Below, one piece after another: positions 51,222 to 62,741 of a DNA stretch of 64,000 bases. The notes under the pieces were generated by a model. That model did not search any database. It was not told the origin of the DNA and saw only the letters and a list, made by a program, of their open reading frames with translations. The position numbers and the translations under genes were made by a program. This stretch comes from Acrasis kona (lineage: Eukaryota; Heterolobosea; Eutetramitea; Acrasida; Acrasidae): contig JAOPGA020001558.1 in the NCBI GenBank assembly GCA_026419775.2, positions 1-64,000 of the forward strand, in the 5' to 3' direction. Within the stretch, counting starts at the first letter, position 1, and every line of letters starts with the position of its first letter.

Positions 51222-53631
51222 CTATTCTTTAAATCCTTTAATTTTCTCTAAAAACTTCTTCTTCATCTCGACAATATCAATTCCTTTCTTGTCTTGTGCG
51301 CCATTCTGACCGTCAGCAGCAGATTGATTCATCTTTTCAAATTGTTCAAGTTCCTTCTTTCTCTTTAGATCCTCAACGTGCTGCTTATGATATTCCTTTC
51401 TCTTCGCGTGATAAAGAACTCGCTCCTCTTCTCTTTTGAAGAATTGATAAGTCACACTCACTTCGTCCTGTGTTGGTCTAATCAATCCCCTCGGCACCTC
51501 CATAATGTGAAGAGTACCAGCAGAGGTGCCAATGGCCAAATACTGTATGCTGTGCTTGGACGAACCAGATCCCACCCTAAACTCCAAGTAACTCAACTCT
51601 GATTGTGTGACATTATTTACAATACTAGGTTCGTGACTCTTATCCAAAAAGTCCCACACCTCAACATTACCATCCTTTCTGGCAATATAAGCCACACTGG
51701 GTCTGGTGGGACTCCACGCACCGCAGGACAAGAATGTATCGTTAGCCATGGGACTGCTCCATATAGGTTTGTCACAGTCGCTCTTCCAAATCTTCCATGA
51801 GTATTGACCAATTGTCAAAAAAATGTCCTCAAAGAAGGGATGTCTGTTGACAACATATGCACAACCAAAGTGGGCACCATTCTTGTTGCTAATTACTACC
51901 TTGCTAATGTTTGTGGTGTTGATGGTGGTGGTGATTGATTGGTTCACGTATGGTGTGAAAGTTGACGCTGCCGCTTTATCCTCGCCGGATGGTGGTGCGG
52001 CAGGAGGCGGGGCAATCGCAGCGGCCGTGGTGCTGGATGAATCCTTTTTTTCGACAGGAGATAAATCTGCAATAACAAACTCTCCATCCTGAGTGGTGCA
52101 GCACACCAGGTATTGGTTGTTGTTTTGATGTGGTTTGTCATCGGAGAGGGGATTGGCCATGATTGTGAGGGAATATACACTGAGCTCGGCGGTCAAGTCC
52201 ACTTGCAAGATTGGGAAAACTATGTACGGTATCCAAGCCTCTTTCATTTTAAGCTCATTCTTCTTTTTTAGTGGAACTCCTTTTCTCAATTTGTCTTTTC
52301 TAACGTCCCAAACCATCAATTTTCCATCAGCAGATACCGTCATGAACTGGTTCGTCTTTTCCGAATTGTTAATCTTTAGTTTTCCATCAGACCCAATTTC
52401 TTGTCCGTTTGGAGCCCATTGCAGATCGTTAACTGGTAGAGAGTGACTCATTTCAATGAGCGATAATTGTCTAAATGATGAGTAATTTCATGCATTAAAA
52501 ACATACTGCCACTTTAGGATCGGTATTTGATCAGTTGGTTTGAGATCTCCATTGATGTCAATTTCCACCTTGTTCATCTCCTTTTCCATTTGATCAATGT
52601 TCCAAAGTATGACTTGTCCATTTACGCATCCTCCAGCGATGATGTTCGGTTCGGTTGGGCTGAACCGAACACAATTTACATCAAACGGAGCCTCAAGGAC
52701 CACTTGAGGATAAATTGGATCATTGAAATTCCAAATTACCACATAACTCGTTCGTGCTTTTCCTAGATTTCTTAAACGCTATTATTTGTTAAATCATAAA
52801 ATAAAGCGTTGTTACCATTTCATAGCTTGCAGGGTCTACGCTGGAAAAAGCCACAATGCCTTTTGCTTTGGGCTGCCAATGTATACTCGATATTCTTCTC
52901 TTCTTACTATATTCTACATGTGTGAAGCTCTGGTGTTCTTTGAGTTGACTTTCGCTCTTCCTTCCAACAAAAGCGTCATCGTTCTGCAGCTCTGCAAAGT
53001 CGTCTTTGAATATTTTAACTGTAATGTTTTGAACGAGGCTATCCACCATATCCTTTTCTACTCTAAGTAGACATTCGGCAAGTTTTTGATCGTTCGGATC
53101 TATTTGTAATTTTAATTGCTCATCCGTTAGTGCATCTGAGGCAGTGACCTGAACCGAGTTATTAACCATTCTAAAGACAGACGTTTGTATGCTCTTGCTA
53201 TTTGTTTCCACTACATTTTGTACTCCAAAATCTCTCTCTCTCCTCATTAAATCTACAGGAAAGCGTGGATCTTTAAATGAAGGAAAGAATTTGTATGTAT
53301 CAATTGTGTCTTCTGGTATCGACTGCAGGTCTTGCCTGAAATACTTTCTTTTCTTTGTGAAAGTGTATACAATGAGTGGTCTAGACGTTTTAACTTTCTC
53401 CGCCGCAATTTCCTTCTCGCTGCCATAGCTTTTCCATTGCTTTTCTCCTGTTATTTTAGAGACTTCCTCTTCTTCAGTAATCAGTTCTGTTGGCTCCTCT
53501 GTCGTTGTATTTTCATTAGTAATCTGCTTTGTACCATCTTCTGTGTTTGTTGCGATGCTGGCACTACTAGATACTCTTGAATGTTGTAAGCTATCAGTTT
53601 CAGCGTTCGTGCTACCATCTGCATCGCTCAT
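51222..53631 (-). CDS. DNAI3: Axonemal dynein intermediate chain DNAI3 (WDR63)
   Basis: Exons 53631..52816, 52778..52507 and 52470..51222 (introns 37 and 36 nt) give 778 residues. Family blocks: RPLIVYTFTKKRKYF, KSESQLKEHQSFTHVEYSKKR, then WD repeats (VVIWNFNDPIYPQVVLEAPF; FSPTEPNIIAGGCVNGQVILWNID; FMTVSADGKLMVWDV; YIARKDGNVEVWDF) and a charged C-terminal coiled coil. An Ala/Pro-rich insert of about 30 residues sits between WD repeats. DNAI3 is an intermediate chain of the double-headed inner dynein arm, so the organism should build motile cilia at some stage. Confidence 0.9.
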
Positions 53632-54160
53632 TTTTGTAAGTCACTTCTGTATTGCGCTAAAAATACTCAACCTTAAGTACAAGTATTTAGGTGAAGTCAC
53701 CGAAATTTGTGATATTAACGCATAGATTATTTAGAGCTATAGCTATGAGTGTCAACTCAATCGCAAAATAGACTTTCTAAACTTCTATTTCGAGTTTAAC
53801 TCATAGTTCGCACATAATTTGTTTGACATGTATCGGGGAGCGGCAGGTATCATTGACCATCACGAGCCCACAAATTATTACCCTTCAACGATGTAACAAA
53901 ACAACCTAGCAAAAAATCAGTAAACAATGATGGAAATAAGCAATCGGGGTTTGTCATTTATGCCAGGTTTGAAAAATAAATTCAACATCACTTGACAGCG
54001 ATTTCGAAGTATTTCATATTATTATTCAGACCTATTGAAAGACAAAATGAAACATTTTCAAAAGATATTGAAAGTCCAGGCAACAGAAAATCATCCCAAT
54101 CGTGAACAAAATTTTCAATCAATACTTTATTCATAAAAAAGATTTAACACAATTATCAAA
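53632..54160. other. Gene-free stretch with an imperfect palindrome
   Basis: No coding region is supported. An imperfect 64-bp palindrome lies at 53743-53806 (arms starting CTATGAGT and ending ACTCATAG). Confidence 0.5.
53743..53806. repeat. Imperfect 64-bp palindrome
   Basis: The arms CTATGAGT...AACTC and GAGTTT...ACTCATAG pair, and an inner pair AAATAGA/TCTATTT adds a second stem. It could be a hairpin in RNA, a protein-binding site or the remnant of a small mobile element. Confidence 0.5.
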
Positions 54161-54322
54161 TTAATCGCTTTCTTCTCCTTCCTGTGCTCGTTCTCCCAGT
54201 ACATAATTAGAACAAAAGTTGTTCATAGTAAGATGTACACAAGATATTCTCAGAAATAGGGAGTCCTGCGTACGGCAAAACAGAATGCTGAGCGCACGTA
54301 CAAATGGAATATTGGGTAGCAT
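54161..54322 (-). CDS. Possible small protein, 53 residues
   Basis: A minus-strand frame from the ATG at 54322 to TAA at 54161 has a basic, hydrophobic N-terminal half and a Gly/Glu-rich end (YVLGERAQEGEESD). A minus-strand AATAAA lies about 30 bp beyond the stop. The open region does not extend clearly upstream. No family is recognised. Confidence 0.3.
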   Translation of the reverse strand: MLPNIPFVRALSILFCRTQDSLFLRISCVHLTMNNFCSNYVLGERAQEGEESD

Positions 54323-54566
54323 CGAACACTTTTCTTATTGATCCAAATCATATAGCATTACCCTATAGTGTTGTGTTGCTACTTATCGCACTAACCAAAC
54401 TTGGTCAGATGGCGACAATAGTTCTATAATTACAAATAAAGTTATTTTTGAAATGTCTTTAAATGGTGATCATACATCATTTATATAGTTAGTTCTTCGA
54501 TCAATTTTTGTATTATTAGGTCCCAAAATAAAAAGCAGAAGGACCCATATCTTACGCTCAAGCACA

Positions 54567-55424
54567 ATGAGAACTAACGGCAAACACCTAGAAAGCGCAA
54601 AGCTCGCTGAGGCCATCAAAAATTGCCCATGGAAAGATCTTAAGTTTATTATCGATAACTATCTCCTGTTAAAGGAGAGTATAGAGATGAGGGTGATAGT
54701 GTTTGCGAAATATGATATACCATTGCCTCCTATCCCCACATTAAATGAAGAAATGCTGAAAGAGACAGTCAATGAGAAGAGCAATGGCCTCAAACTAAAC
54801 ATAAACCCATTAACTGATGAAACGTTGAAGAAGATATTCATGAAGTATAATGAATTTCAGAGTGTCCTACTATCAAGATGCAGGGAGCTCAAGTGGGATT
54901 GGGTAGGAGAACTACCTGGTGTACTCCCTACCAAGAAGTTGTGCTTAGGCGGATCTAATGCTCCTCAACAGATCTGTATTCTACTACGGAAGTTGCCATA
55001 TCTAGAGTATTTGTGTTTAAGGAACGTTGGCATCAATGATGAAGCTATGGAAATAATTGCAGCCTGCACAGAACTCAAGTCGTTACGTCTAGTCAAGTGT
55101 AGCTCCATCACTGATCAGGGGCTCTCTCACTTGAGACGTTTACCAAACCTGGAAACACTCAAGATCACATCTTGCTTTGGAATTACAAATGCTGGCGTCG
55201 AATTCATCAAGCAATATCCCAAGCTTACTCAAGTATGCCTTTCTGGATGTTACATCACAGACGAATGTTTGACCGACCTATTAGAGGGAACAAGCATTAA
55301 AGAAATTTGTCTATGCGACACTAGTGTTTCAAAAGGACTCAAAGAGAGATTAACGGAGAGAGTATATGTAAAGAAATCACGCTTTGATGGTGGACAAATA
55401 AGTAATATGGCCCACAGTATATAA
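54567..55424 (+). CDS. Leucine-rich repeat protein, AMN1/FBXL type
   Basis: A single exon of 285 residues. The N-terminal 110 residues are helical with no F-box consensus. From about 125 on there are five to six cysteine-containing LRRs (LRLVKCSSITDQGLSHL; LKITSCFGITNAGVEFI; VCLSGCYITDECL). This repeat class is found in FBXL substrate adaptors and AMN1. It may be a ubiquitin-ligase adaptor that lost its F-box. Confidence 0.7.
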   Translation: MRTNGKHLESAKLAEAIKNCPWKDLKFIIDNYLLLKESIEMRVIVFAKYDIPLPPIPTLNEEMLKETVNEKSNGLKLNINPLTDETLKKIFMKYNEFQSVLLSRCRELKWDWVGELPGVLPTKKLCLGGSNAPQQICILLRKLPYLEYLCLRNVGINDEAMEIIAACTELKSLRLVKCSSITDQGLSHLRRLPNLETLKITSCFGITNAGVEFIKQYPKLTQVCLSGCYITDECLTDLLEGTSIKEICLCDTSVSKGLKERLTERVYVKKSRFDGGQISNMAHSI

Positions 55425-55861
55425 CTTGTCCAGTTCGAAATGTTCTCGTTTTTAAGATTCTCTGCACTTAATACGTTATTTCTTGCATCCAGCAACCAAC
55501 TTTTGAAATTATGGATATACGGTCAATGTACTCCATTTGATCCTAGGAATGTTGATGTTATACATCGGGTATTGCGTTGTTGCAGATTTTGCTTCTTTTC
55601 AGTAAAGATTATTTTCATCGATATTTGAGCAGACAAGACAGCATTAAGTGGAAAGTTGACTAAAAGTCACATAAGTACGAACTCTGCTTGTTTGGTGTGA
55701 TTTTCAAAGGGTATTTTCTTTGATAACGTTACGGTGGTCAATCATTATCGGGAGAGTTCGTTGGGGTCTTTCCGATTTTTGGGCTGCGGAATAGCGGAGC
55801 CCGACATCCGCTATAAAAACGAAATCTTGTTTGTGTATTTTCATCAAACACAAACAAAAAC
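55425..55861. other. Intergenic region with promoter
   Basis: No gene is supported; a 62-codon plus-strand frame from 55440 has no motif and is treated as chance. The right end contains a TATA box at 55812-55819. Confidence 0.4.
55812..55819 (+). promoter_or_regulatory. TATA box
   Basis: TATAAAAA, 43 bp before the ATG at 55862. Confidence 0.55.
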
Positions 55862-56461
55862 ATGAGCATTGCAATCGTAGCTCCAGATTCACATCACTTT
55901 GAAAAGAGTGCTCACGCCGGTGAAGTCTTCGACCAACAAGATGACAATTCTGGTGTGGGAAGAGCAGGATTCAGAGATGTATACACCATCAATAACGCTG
56001 ACAAGAAAGACTGCTTTGATGTTATAAATAACGTCGAACTATATCCTGAATATCTAAAGGTCTATAGCAAAACACAAGTACTGTCTAGCTCAGTAGATCT
56101 TTACAACCCAAACATTAGCTACAGAATAGCCAGATACGACATTGCCATTCCATTCATTTTAAGACCTTTCTTCAAAAACCTCTACTATGTATTAAAACTT
56201 ACAAGTGTCTTTGATCCAGAGCTAAATAAAATGTCTATGAAGTGGGAGCAAGTTGAAGGACCCTCATTTATAGTAGAGAATGGTGGTTTGTGGGAGGTGA
56301 CTCAACGAGGAGAAGATGTTGATATCGAACTAGAGATGCATCTTGGTTATTCATTCTATTTACCCACCTACTTGAAGAACTACATCACTACAAATATACT
56401 AAAAGACTCCATGAACAATATACACAAACGCGTTTTGCACGTTCTTGGAAGAAAAATGTGA
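55862..56461 (+). CDS. COQ10/START-like (SRPBCC) protein
   Basis: A single exon of 199 residues. The core from about 35 (DVYTINNADKKDCFDVINNVELYPEYLKVYSK) has the YPEY signature of the COQ10/polyketide-cyclase START family. The later YDIAIPFILRPFFKNL and MSMKWEQVEGPSF fit the lipid-binding beta-sheet. COQ10 binds ubiquinone in mitochondria. The N-terminus here is not a clear presequence, so the ligand and location are open. Confidence 0.75.
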   Translation: MSIAIVAPDSHHFEKSAHAGEVFDQQDDNSGVGRAGFRDVYTINNADKKDCFDVINNVELYPEYLKVYSKTQVLSSSVDLYNPNISYRIARYDIAIPFILRPFFKNLYYVLKLTSVFDPELNKMSMKWEQVEGPSFIVENGGLWEVTQRGEDVDIELEMHLGYSFYLPTYLKNYITTNILKDSMNNIHKRVLHVLGRKM

Positions 56462-56807
56462 AGTGAGAGAATTACCATTGTAAATAAAACTATTTTTGAT
56501 GTAATCTTGTATTTAATAGCTTGTGATTGACTTGAGTGTTAGTAAAACAATAATTATTGATATTGTTATCGGGGTTGTAAGCTCATGTTTCAACTTCGCA
56601 AAATTTTTCTATTGTCCCGACCGACAAAGGTGGTGATGATTTGGAGCAAAAAGAAATGTAAAACTGCATAACGGTTTATACAGTTAGGAATGTCTACCTA
56701 CTGACGGAATATTGAAAGATTAGTTGTTTGAAGTGGAAGTATAGAGAGGGAAATGTTCGGGAACTAAAAATACCTGATAACCACACGTCCAAGCATCAAG
56801 AATATAT
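56462..56807. other. Convergent intergenic region
   Basis: 3' ends of two convergent genes; nothing else recognised. Confidence 0.4.
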
Positions 56808-58404
56808 TTATTTATTTACAATGTCCAATATGCTTTGACCTGCAGTGATGTGGTCGTCCAACAAGTATTTTCTGTTGTTAGATTCAATATTGTCCAGATC
56901 GTATTTGTAGTTCACCATCATTCCATAACTCTCCTTGTAGCGCCTACTTGAAGGATCTGCGTTCCAGTTCACCCTAAACAATTGTGCTCCATTTCTAATG
57001 TGAAAGTTTGCAACTGGATCCAATGCCTTCCTCCTCTTCTTTTCTTGATATAGGTACCTAACGCATAATCTCATCATCATTGTCTCTAATTTCTGCAATT
57101 CTTCTGGTCTGTTTGATTCTAAAAGTTCAAGTAAGGCTGACTCTGGGTGACGACCAAGCACATCCTAAACATTTTAGTTGATTGAAAAAGTTTTCGTCTC
57201 ACCTTCTCACTTGGTGTCAATAAGCTGTCATCGTAGAACTTTCCATTCTGAACGTTCATGTGAAGCTTCGAGGTCAGCCACTTTGAGAAGCCAGGAATTG
57301 GGGATAATGTAACAAAAGTCTTGATGTTCTTGGATTCATGTGATAGTTTGTGAACTACTCTCTTGATCAAAAAATTACCAAGTTCTATTCCTCTTAATCC
57401 TTTTTGAGTCGATGATATTGAGTAAAACACTGCAACACTCCCACCGTTGTTGTCGAATATTTGCTTCATAGTATTAGGTACTGTCTCTTGTAATGAGACC
57501 TGTCAGTGTGAGTCAAATCACAGAAGAGTTAGTTACCTGAACAAAGATTAACGGTTCCGTTGGCATCAATGGATGTGAAAAGTAATAGAGTGATCGTGGT
57601 TTCGTTAGCCTTTGTTTCAGAGATTCAAAGTTTGCAATTGGGTGGACCCTTTCATAATGTATGATCTTTTCTAACAGGCTTGAAGGACTGTCCCAAGTCA
57701 ATTCTCTCATTTCGAGAAAACTATAGCTGACCCAGTTTGAGAGTATTTCATGTAGGCTGGAGTCAAGATCGAGCAGTGTCTGAGACTTTTCTTCTGAAAG
57801 TGTGTCAAGTAGATCAGACCTCATGTCGATGACGAATTTCATCCCGTTAGGTTGCTATAACATGATTAACTATCTTGTATGAATTGCATTCATTACCTTT
57901 ATCACGTGTTCTAAAAACTGCTCGTAAGATGGCGTCATTACTTTTTTTAATTTAAGATATGCATTGTACTGGTGCTCAACAGGTGATTCTAGGTATTGGG
58001 TTGCTCTTTCTTTTACTTTATCTAAATTCGGTCCATACGAGCTAGCCATGATGTCAAAAAATCTTCTCTTGCCTTTCTGTTATTGTTGTTTGATCATATT
58101 TAAAGTATGATGTTACCTTGTCGAGGCGGATGAACTCTTCGCATAATGTTCTGACGGACTGGTCGGGTACTTTTTCTAATTCGTTTGATTCCAAAATTGG
58201 GTTTGTTGGTATTGCAGCAGGCTCATATTGGTCAGATCTAATGTAGTTTTGGACTGCAAGCCAATATTGTTTTAATGAATCCGAGTTTGCTGAGGTTTGT
58301 TTTTCACTACTTCCAGAATTCACATTAAACGATAGAACATGAAACGATGTTGATTGCGGTATGCATGGGTAAATGTGTTTCTTTATAACATTGAATCTTC
58401 TCAT
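56808..58404 (-). CDS. MLYCD: Malonyl-CoA decarboxylase
   Basis: Five exons (58404..58117, 58076..57897, 57854..57537, 57499..57203, 57164..56808; introns 37-42 nt, all phase 0) give 479 residues. Family blocks: ERVHPIANFESLKQRL, YYFSHPLMPTEPLIFVQV, GLRGIELGNFLIKRV, FVTLSPIPGF, and near the end DPVANFHIRNGAQLFRVNW with the catalytic His. The C-terminus lacks the SKL peroxisome signal of animal enzymes, and the basic N-terminus suggests mitochondria. The enzyme converts malonyl-CoA to acetyl-CoA and controls fatty-acid oxidation. Confidence 0.95.
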
Positions 58405-58438
58405 TTTAAATGTTGTGTTAGTTGATTATATAATTGTA

Positions 58439-58745
58439 ATGATCAAATGCTATCCACAGCAATCATGTCGAATGAAAGTATTGAGCCTTGGAGCTTTTCA
58501 TCTTAGTTTCGTACAAGTGCTCTTCGTCAGTGAAATCTATTAATGCAATAAGAAATCCTCTCCAAATAATGTGCGGATATTCTTATATCCTAGCTTTGAA
58601 ATCAGTATTGGAAGTTGCTAACGACCTCCATGCCATTAGTAACTCCTTTCTAGTATTAATGTGGGTCAAGGATTCTTGCGAAGCCAAAGAATGCATTAAA
58701 TTGTACCAGATTAATATGGATGTTGGGAGGCGTATCAGTGACTAG
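58439..58745 (+). CDS. Possible small protein, about 88 residues
   Basis: The main exon (58507..58745) is open and protein-like (VLEVANDLHAISNSFLVL, WVKDSCEAKEC) but has no ATG. An ATG at 58439 can be joined by a 40-nt segment with a weak GTCGAA donor; an ATG at 58472 by a 29-nt one. Start and splice are therefore unclear. It lies divergently to MLYCD with about 34 bp between starts. Confidence 0.3.
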
Positions 58746-58850
58746 GTATACCTGAACACAACACATAGCAATAGAAGCTGAATAGTGTAACTTTAAATAA
58801 ATCTATTTATATATTACATTGTGTAACCTTTATAATAGTTTCCATCTAAC

Positions 58851-61800
58851 TCAATAGTCGTCTCCCCTACTGTTCATCGAATAAAAATCATTGCTTCTAC
58901 CAAACGAATTGTCTGAGATGTTGTAAGGATCTCCTCTGATACTTTCAAGTTCTTCCACAAGAGTTTGAAGTGTATCTTGAATGGGTGTGGTGTTTGGAAC
59001 AGAGGAGCTTAAAAATTCTTTTGCACTATTTATAACTGATAATCTTTGTATTTTCGACCTATCCTTCATTGCTCTTTGAAATTTAATATCCATAAAAATG
59101 TAAAATGACTTACTCCACAATTGCTGGCACACCGATGAATTCAATTGCAAGCACTACAGCCTTTAAAACGTAGGCATCCTTATCATTGAGAGCAAGCAAT
59201 AGTGTTCGTATTGTTCTCGGTCCTACATGTCCCAAACCATACGCGGCACTTGCTCTTATTATGTGGTTTGAATCCTTCAGCAGTCCTTCTATCAACAATA
59301 ACTCCCCGTGAGGCCCAGTGCGAGATAGAACTTCTGAAGCCATCATCCTAACGCATAACTCCTTATCTTTCAGGAATCCATAGAGGAAGGGTAAAAATGA
59401 CCTAGTCCGGAGGTAAGTTACACTCTCCTTGGCTCTTGACGCCAGATTCCCCAAAGCGCATAATACTGCTCTTCTCACGAGAGGTACTCTATCCGCAGCA
59501 CTTCTGAACAGTACTTCAACAATTCTATCAATCATCATCGCACTGGCACCTGAATTCTCATCAAATGCCTCGTCATTGGGCATCAGACTAAGACTTAAAC
59601 CATATGCTGCGCTGATTCTGGTCTGGCTGCTTGTTTGTGATTCTTGTCTTACCAGAATCATCAGTTGAGCTATACCTGCTTCTCCCAAACACATCATGGT
59701 CCTTGCAACCTCATTTCTTGTTATGCTTCCATCCTTCAAAACCTTCACCAAAAGAGATAACACTAATTTTAACCTGTCTACATCGAACACGTGCTGAAAT
59801 CTACCAATGGATATGCAAGCTGCCAGCCTAACGTTCCAGTGTTTATCCTTCAACAATGGAATTATTTTGTCGAGATAACAGGGATTTTGTATTTGGTGAG
59901 CCATTCGGCCAAGAGATTCAACAGCCGTAGCACGAACCTTGTTGCTGATATCATTTAAAGTATCTTTAAGAGCATCGAGACACGGACTGCTCTCTGGAAG
60001 ATTAATGTTACCTAATGCCTCTGCAGCAACATTTCTAACAACCTCTTCTTTGTCCTTTAATGCATTTCCCAGACTCAAAACACATTCTGGTATTTTATTA
60101 AAGTAGAATTCCTCCTCGTCTTGCTGGAATGTTTGTTCATGAGATACGTGGTTATCTAAATCCTCATGATATTTTGTTTTCAAAAACTCCAGACTCACGT
60201 CAGGGGTATTCAGACAGGGTGATGAAAACGTAGTAATAAAGTTGGAGTGATACTTTATAATATGGTTCAAGAATAGTTTTGTTAGGCCTGAATCCACAAC
60301 AATATGCTTTGGAACAATAAATGTACTAGATGGGTCATCGTTGCCATAATAGCCTTCGGTCAACGTTCTCCTCACCATAGCAATGAGCTCCCTAGCATCA
60401 AATTGCAACGAATCATCCTCCATATGATGATAAAACATAACTCTAGGCGAAGAGGCGATGGAGGTGGAGAAATCAGTATTTACGATAACTTTCAACTTTG
60501 GCTTACAAGATACCTTTCTGTATTTGATTTTGAGCATGAATTAAAACAAATAAAAAATACCTTCCCATTATAGCTGCTGCACATGCTCTTATTCTGTAAT
60601 TTCTATTGTCCATCAAGAAGATTAATAGTTTTTCTCCTTCTTCACCAGTTGCTTTTATTGCCTCTGCCACTAGTAATCTATCCACTGACCCGTGAATTAG
60701 CGTCGTCAGTAGTGCACTTAGTCCGTGTACGGCTGCATGACCGAGACGCATAATACCCCTTATAGCGCATGTCCTTTTGTCCTGTTCGTAAGATTGTAAC
60801 TCTCTTAATAGAGATGGAAGTATTACAAATTCTTGTACTAAAGGATGGTTGGCCAAATGAGTTCTTATAAATGAGTAAAAATAACAATAACATGAACTTA
60901 CAATATGAAGCTGTCCCATTCTGTTGCAGCATTAGATGCAATGTCGATCAAATTTTCAAAACCCAAGGACCCCATCGACATTGTAATTTGTAGGCACCAT
61001 TCGTATAATGCGAATTGTGACGGTTTGTTCAATATTTCTAATAGAGTCGGAAGGGATGGCCTTGAGAAATCCTTAAGTTCGTATATCAACTAAATTGGAA
61101 TAAATATATATTTTTTTCATCAACGTACTTTTAGAATTTCAATGTTGAGTTTGTCTCCATTGTTTTGATAATTTGATAAATTATTGACAAGAGATGTCAT
61201 GATATAATCTCCCATAGTTGAAAGTACTGCCATTGGAGTTAAATCATCGATCTTCTCTCCTGCCTTGAACTCCAATGCGAGATTGTAAAGTTTGGTAGCC
61301 CCAAAAACTCTTGCTTCCTGTGAATTTGATGAAAGGTAATTTAGATAATGTGTTATTCTTTCATGTGCATCTTGACTGTTACAATCCACAATTTCAACTT
61401 GATCTTCTTGGATGTCTTCTTGCTCCAGCGAGTTGAGATCTAATTTTGTGGGTGAATTGAATTCATATCCAACGTCTACATCATTTTCTAACCTAGTCCG
61501 TAGAACTGATCGTAAAATTTGTGAGGAGGGGGATTTTGCCCTCTATAAAAGTGAGTAAATCGTTTGAAACTTTTTTTCGTACCCTCTGCTCTTGCTGAGG
61601 TAGCTCTTCGAATAAGGATGAATTAGGCAGAACTTCTTTCACTTTCACTCTTTTCAATCTAGGGTCTCTAGCTGGAGAATAATGAAGCTTCTCTAGCACA
61701 ATTGGCTTATCATTTTTGTCAATCTAAAGTTAATGGTCGTTTAGATTGAGTTTGACAAACTGTTGAATTTATCTCGCTTGATAATAAGCTGGAGTTGGTA

Positions 61801-62114
61801 TAAAGCATCTTCATTGTGTGATCATATTGGGATTGCCTTTTCTCGCTCACAGCGCGATTTTTGATTTCTGACTCATTTAAATTGGTTATTATATTTTCCT
61901 TCTCATGTTCGAATAAAGAATTATCTTGAATGTTAAAGCTTTTGGTTTTTTTAGAATTACTTCTTGTGGATGATGAATCTCTTGTAACCTCATGGCTATT
62001 ATCTAGACTGTATTTCTTCGCGATAACATCTGCATTAATCTCCAAACTCTCAAGAAATGAAGAAGATGGATCTTCCTGTTGTGGTGTTGGTGAGATTGGA
62101 AAGGACCTGTGCAT
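58851..62114 (-). CDS. HEAT/armadillo-repeat protein
   Basis: Seven exons (62114..61761, 61723..61583, 61542..61129, 61089..60902, 60863..60561, 60517..59114, 59073..58851; introns 37-43 nt) give 1008 residues with frame kept. The first 260 residues are Ser/Glu/Asn-rich and disordered. From about 300 to 930 there are many HEAT repeats (VRNVAAEALGNI; VRATAVESLGRMA; WNVRLAACISIGRF; VPLVRRAVLCALGNLA; HIIRASAAYGLGHVG). Such a solenoid is a protein scaffold. No enzymatic domain is seen, and the exact family was not identified. Confidence 0.8.
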
Positions 62115-62174
62115 GCCCGCCCAACAACGGTAAAAATTTTTAAAAATTGGAATTTAAAAAATGCGCGCGAACAT

Positions 62175-62606
62175 TTATTTGTCTTGTTCCTTGTCATCAC
62201 GATCGAACCAACTTCTCATGCCAAAAGCTAACCCTAAAAATGCCGCAGATGACAAACCAACTCCTATTCTCACATTTCTTGATTCAAATGGTGCTTTAAA
62301 CGCCATTGCAACGAAAACAGGAGCCAAGGGCATTGCAGAGCCAACCAATGCACCTATCGCGGCATTCCTCCCCTCTGGCGATGCCGCCACACCGTCAGAT
62401 ATACTATTCCCTACACAAGCACCCAGCATAGTTCCGTAACCTTTAACACCAATCCTTCTCGCGAGAAATGCGTCTATTGACATCCCACACATCATAGAAA
62501 ACACAAGTAAACTGTTATCAATTGTTCCAAAGCGAAAAAATCTACGAAAATCATTATCCACTATCTTCGGCGTGGTTGTGGGTACTTCTGGCACTTTGTC
62601 TGTCAT
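62175..62606 (-). CDS. TMEM65-like mitochondrial inner-membrane protein
   Basis: A single exon of 143 residues. The region FFRFGTIDNSLLVFSMMCGMSID ... GVKGYGTMLGACVGNSISDGVA has the order of TMEM65 (FGFLDN then GD/ID motif and GN-x-x-SD). Three hydrophobic segments are seen. TMEM65 is an inner-membrane protein linked to Na+/Ca2+ exchange in animals. The call rests on motif layout. Confidence 0.6.
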   Translation of the reverse strand: MTDKVPEVPTTTPKIVDNDFRRFFRFGTIDNSLLVFSMMCGMSIDAFLARRIGVKGYGTMLGACVGNSISDGVAASPEGRNAAIGALVGSAMPLAPVFVAMAFKAPFESRNVRIGVGLSSAAFLGLAFGMRSWFDRDDKEQDK

Positions 62607-62741
62607 TTTGATTTTGTAACAAAATATGGTAAATCCAAGATCCCTCTGCGCGCATTAGTCTTTTCAAGTTCCTATCGGCTTTATTTTTTATGTCCCTCAG
62701 CAGGATATGTATAATAGAATTGATTATTTTATTGAGTAAAT

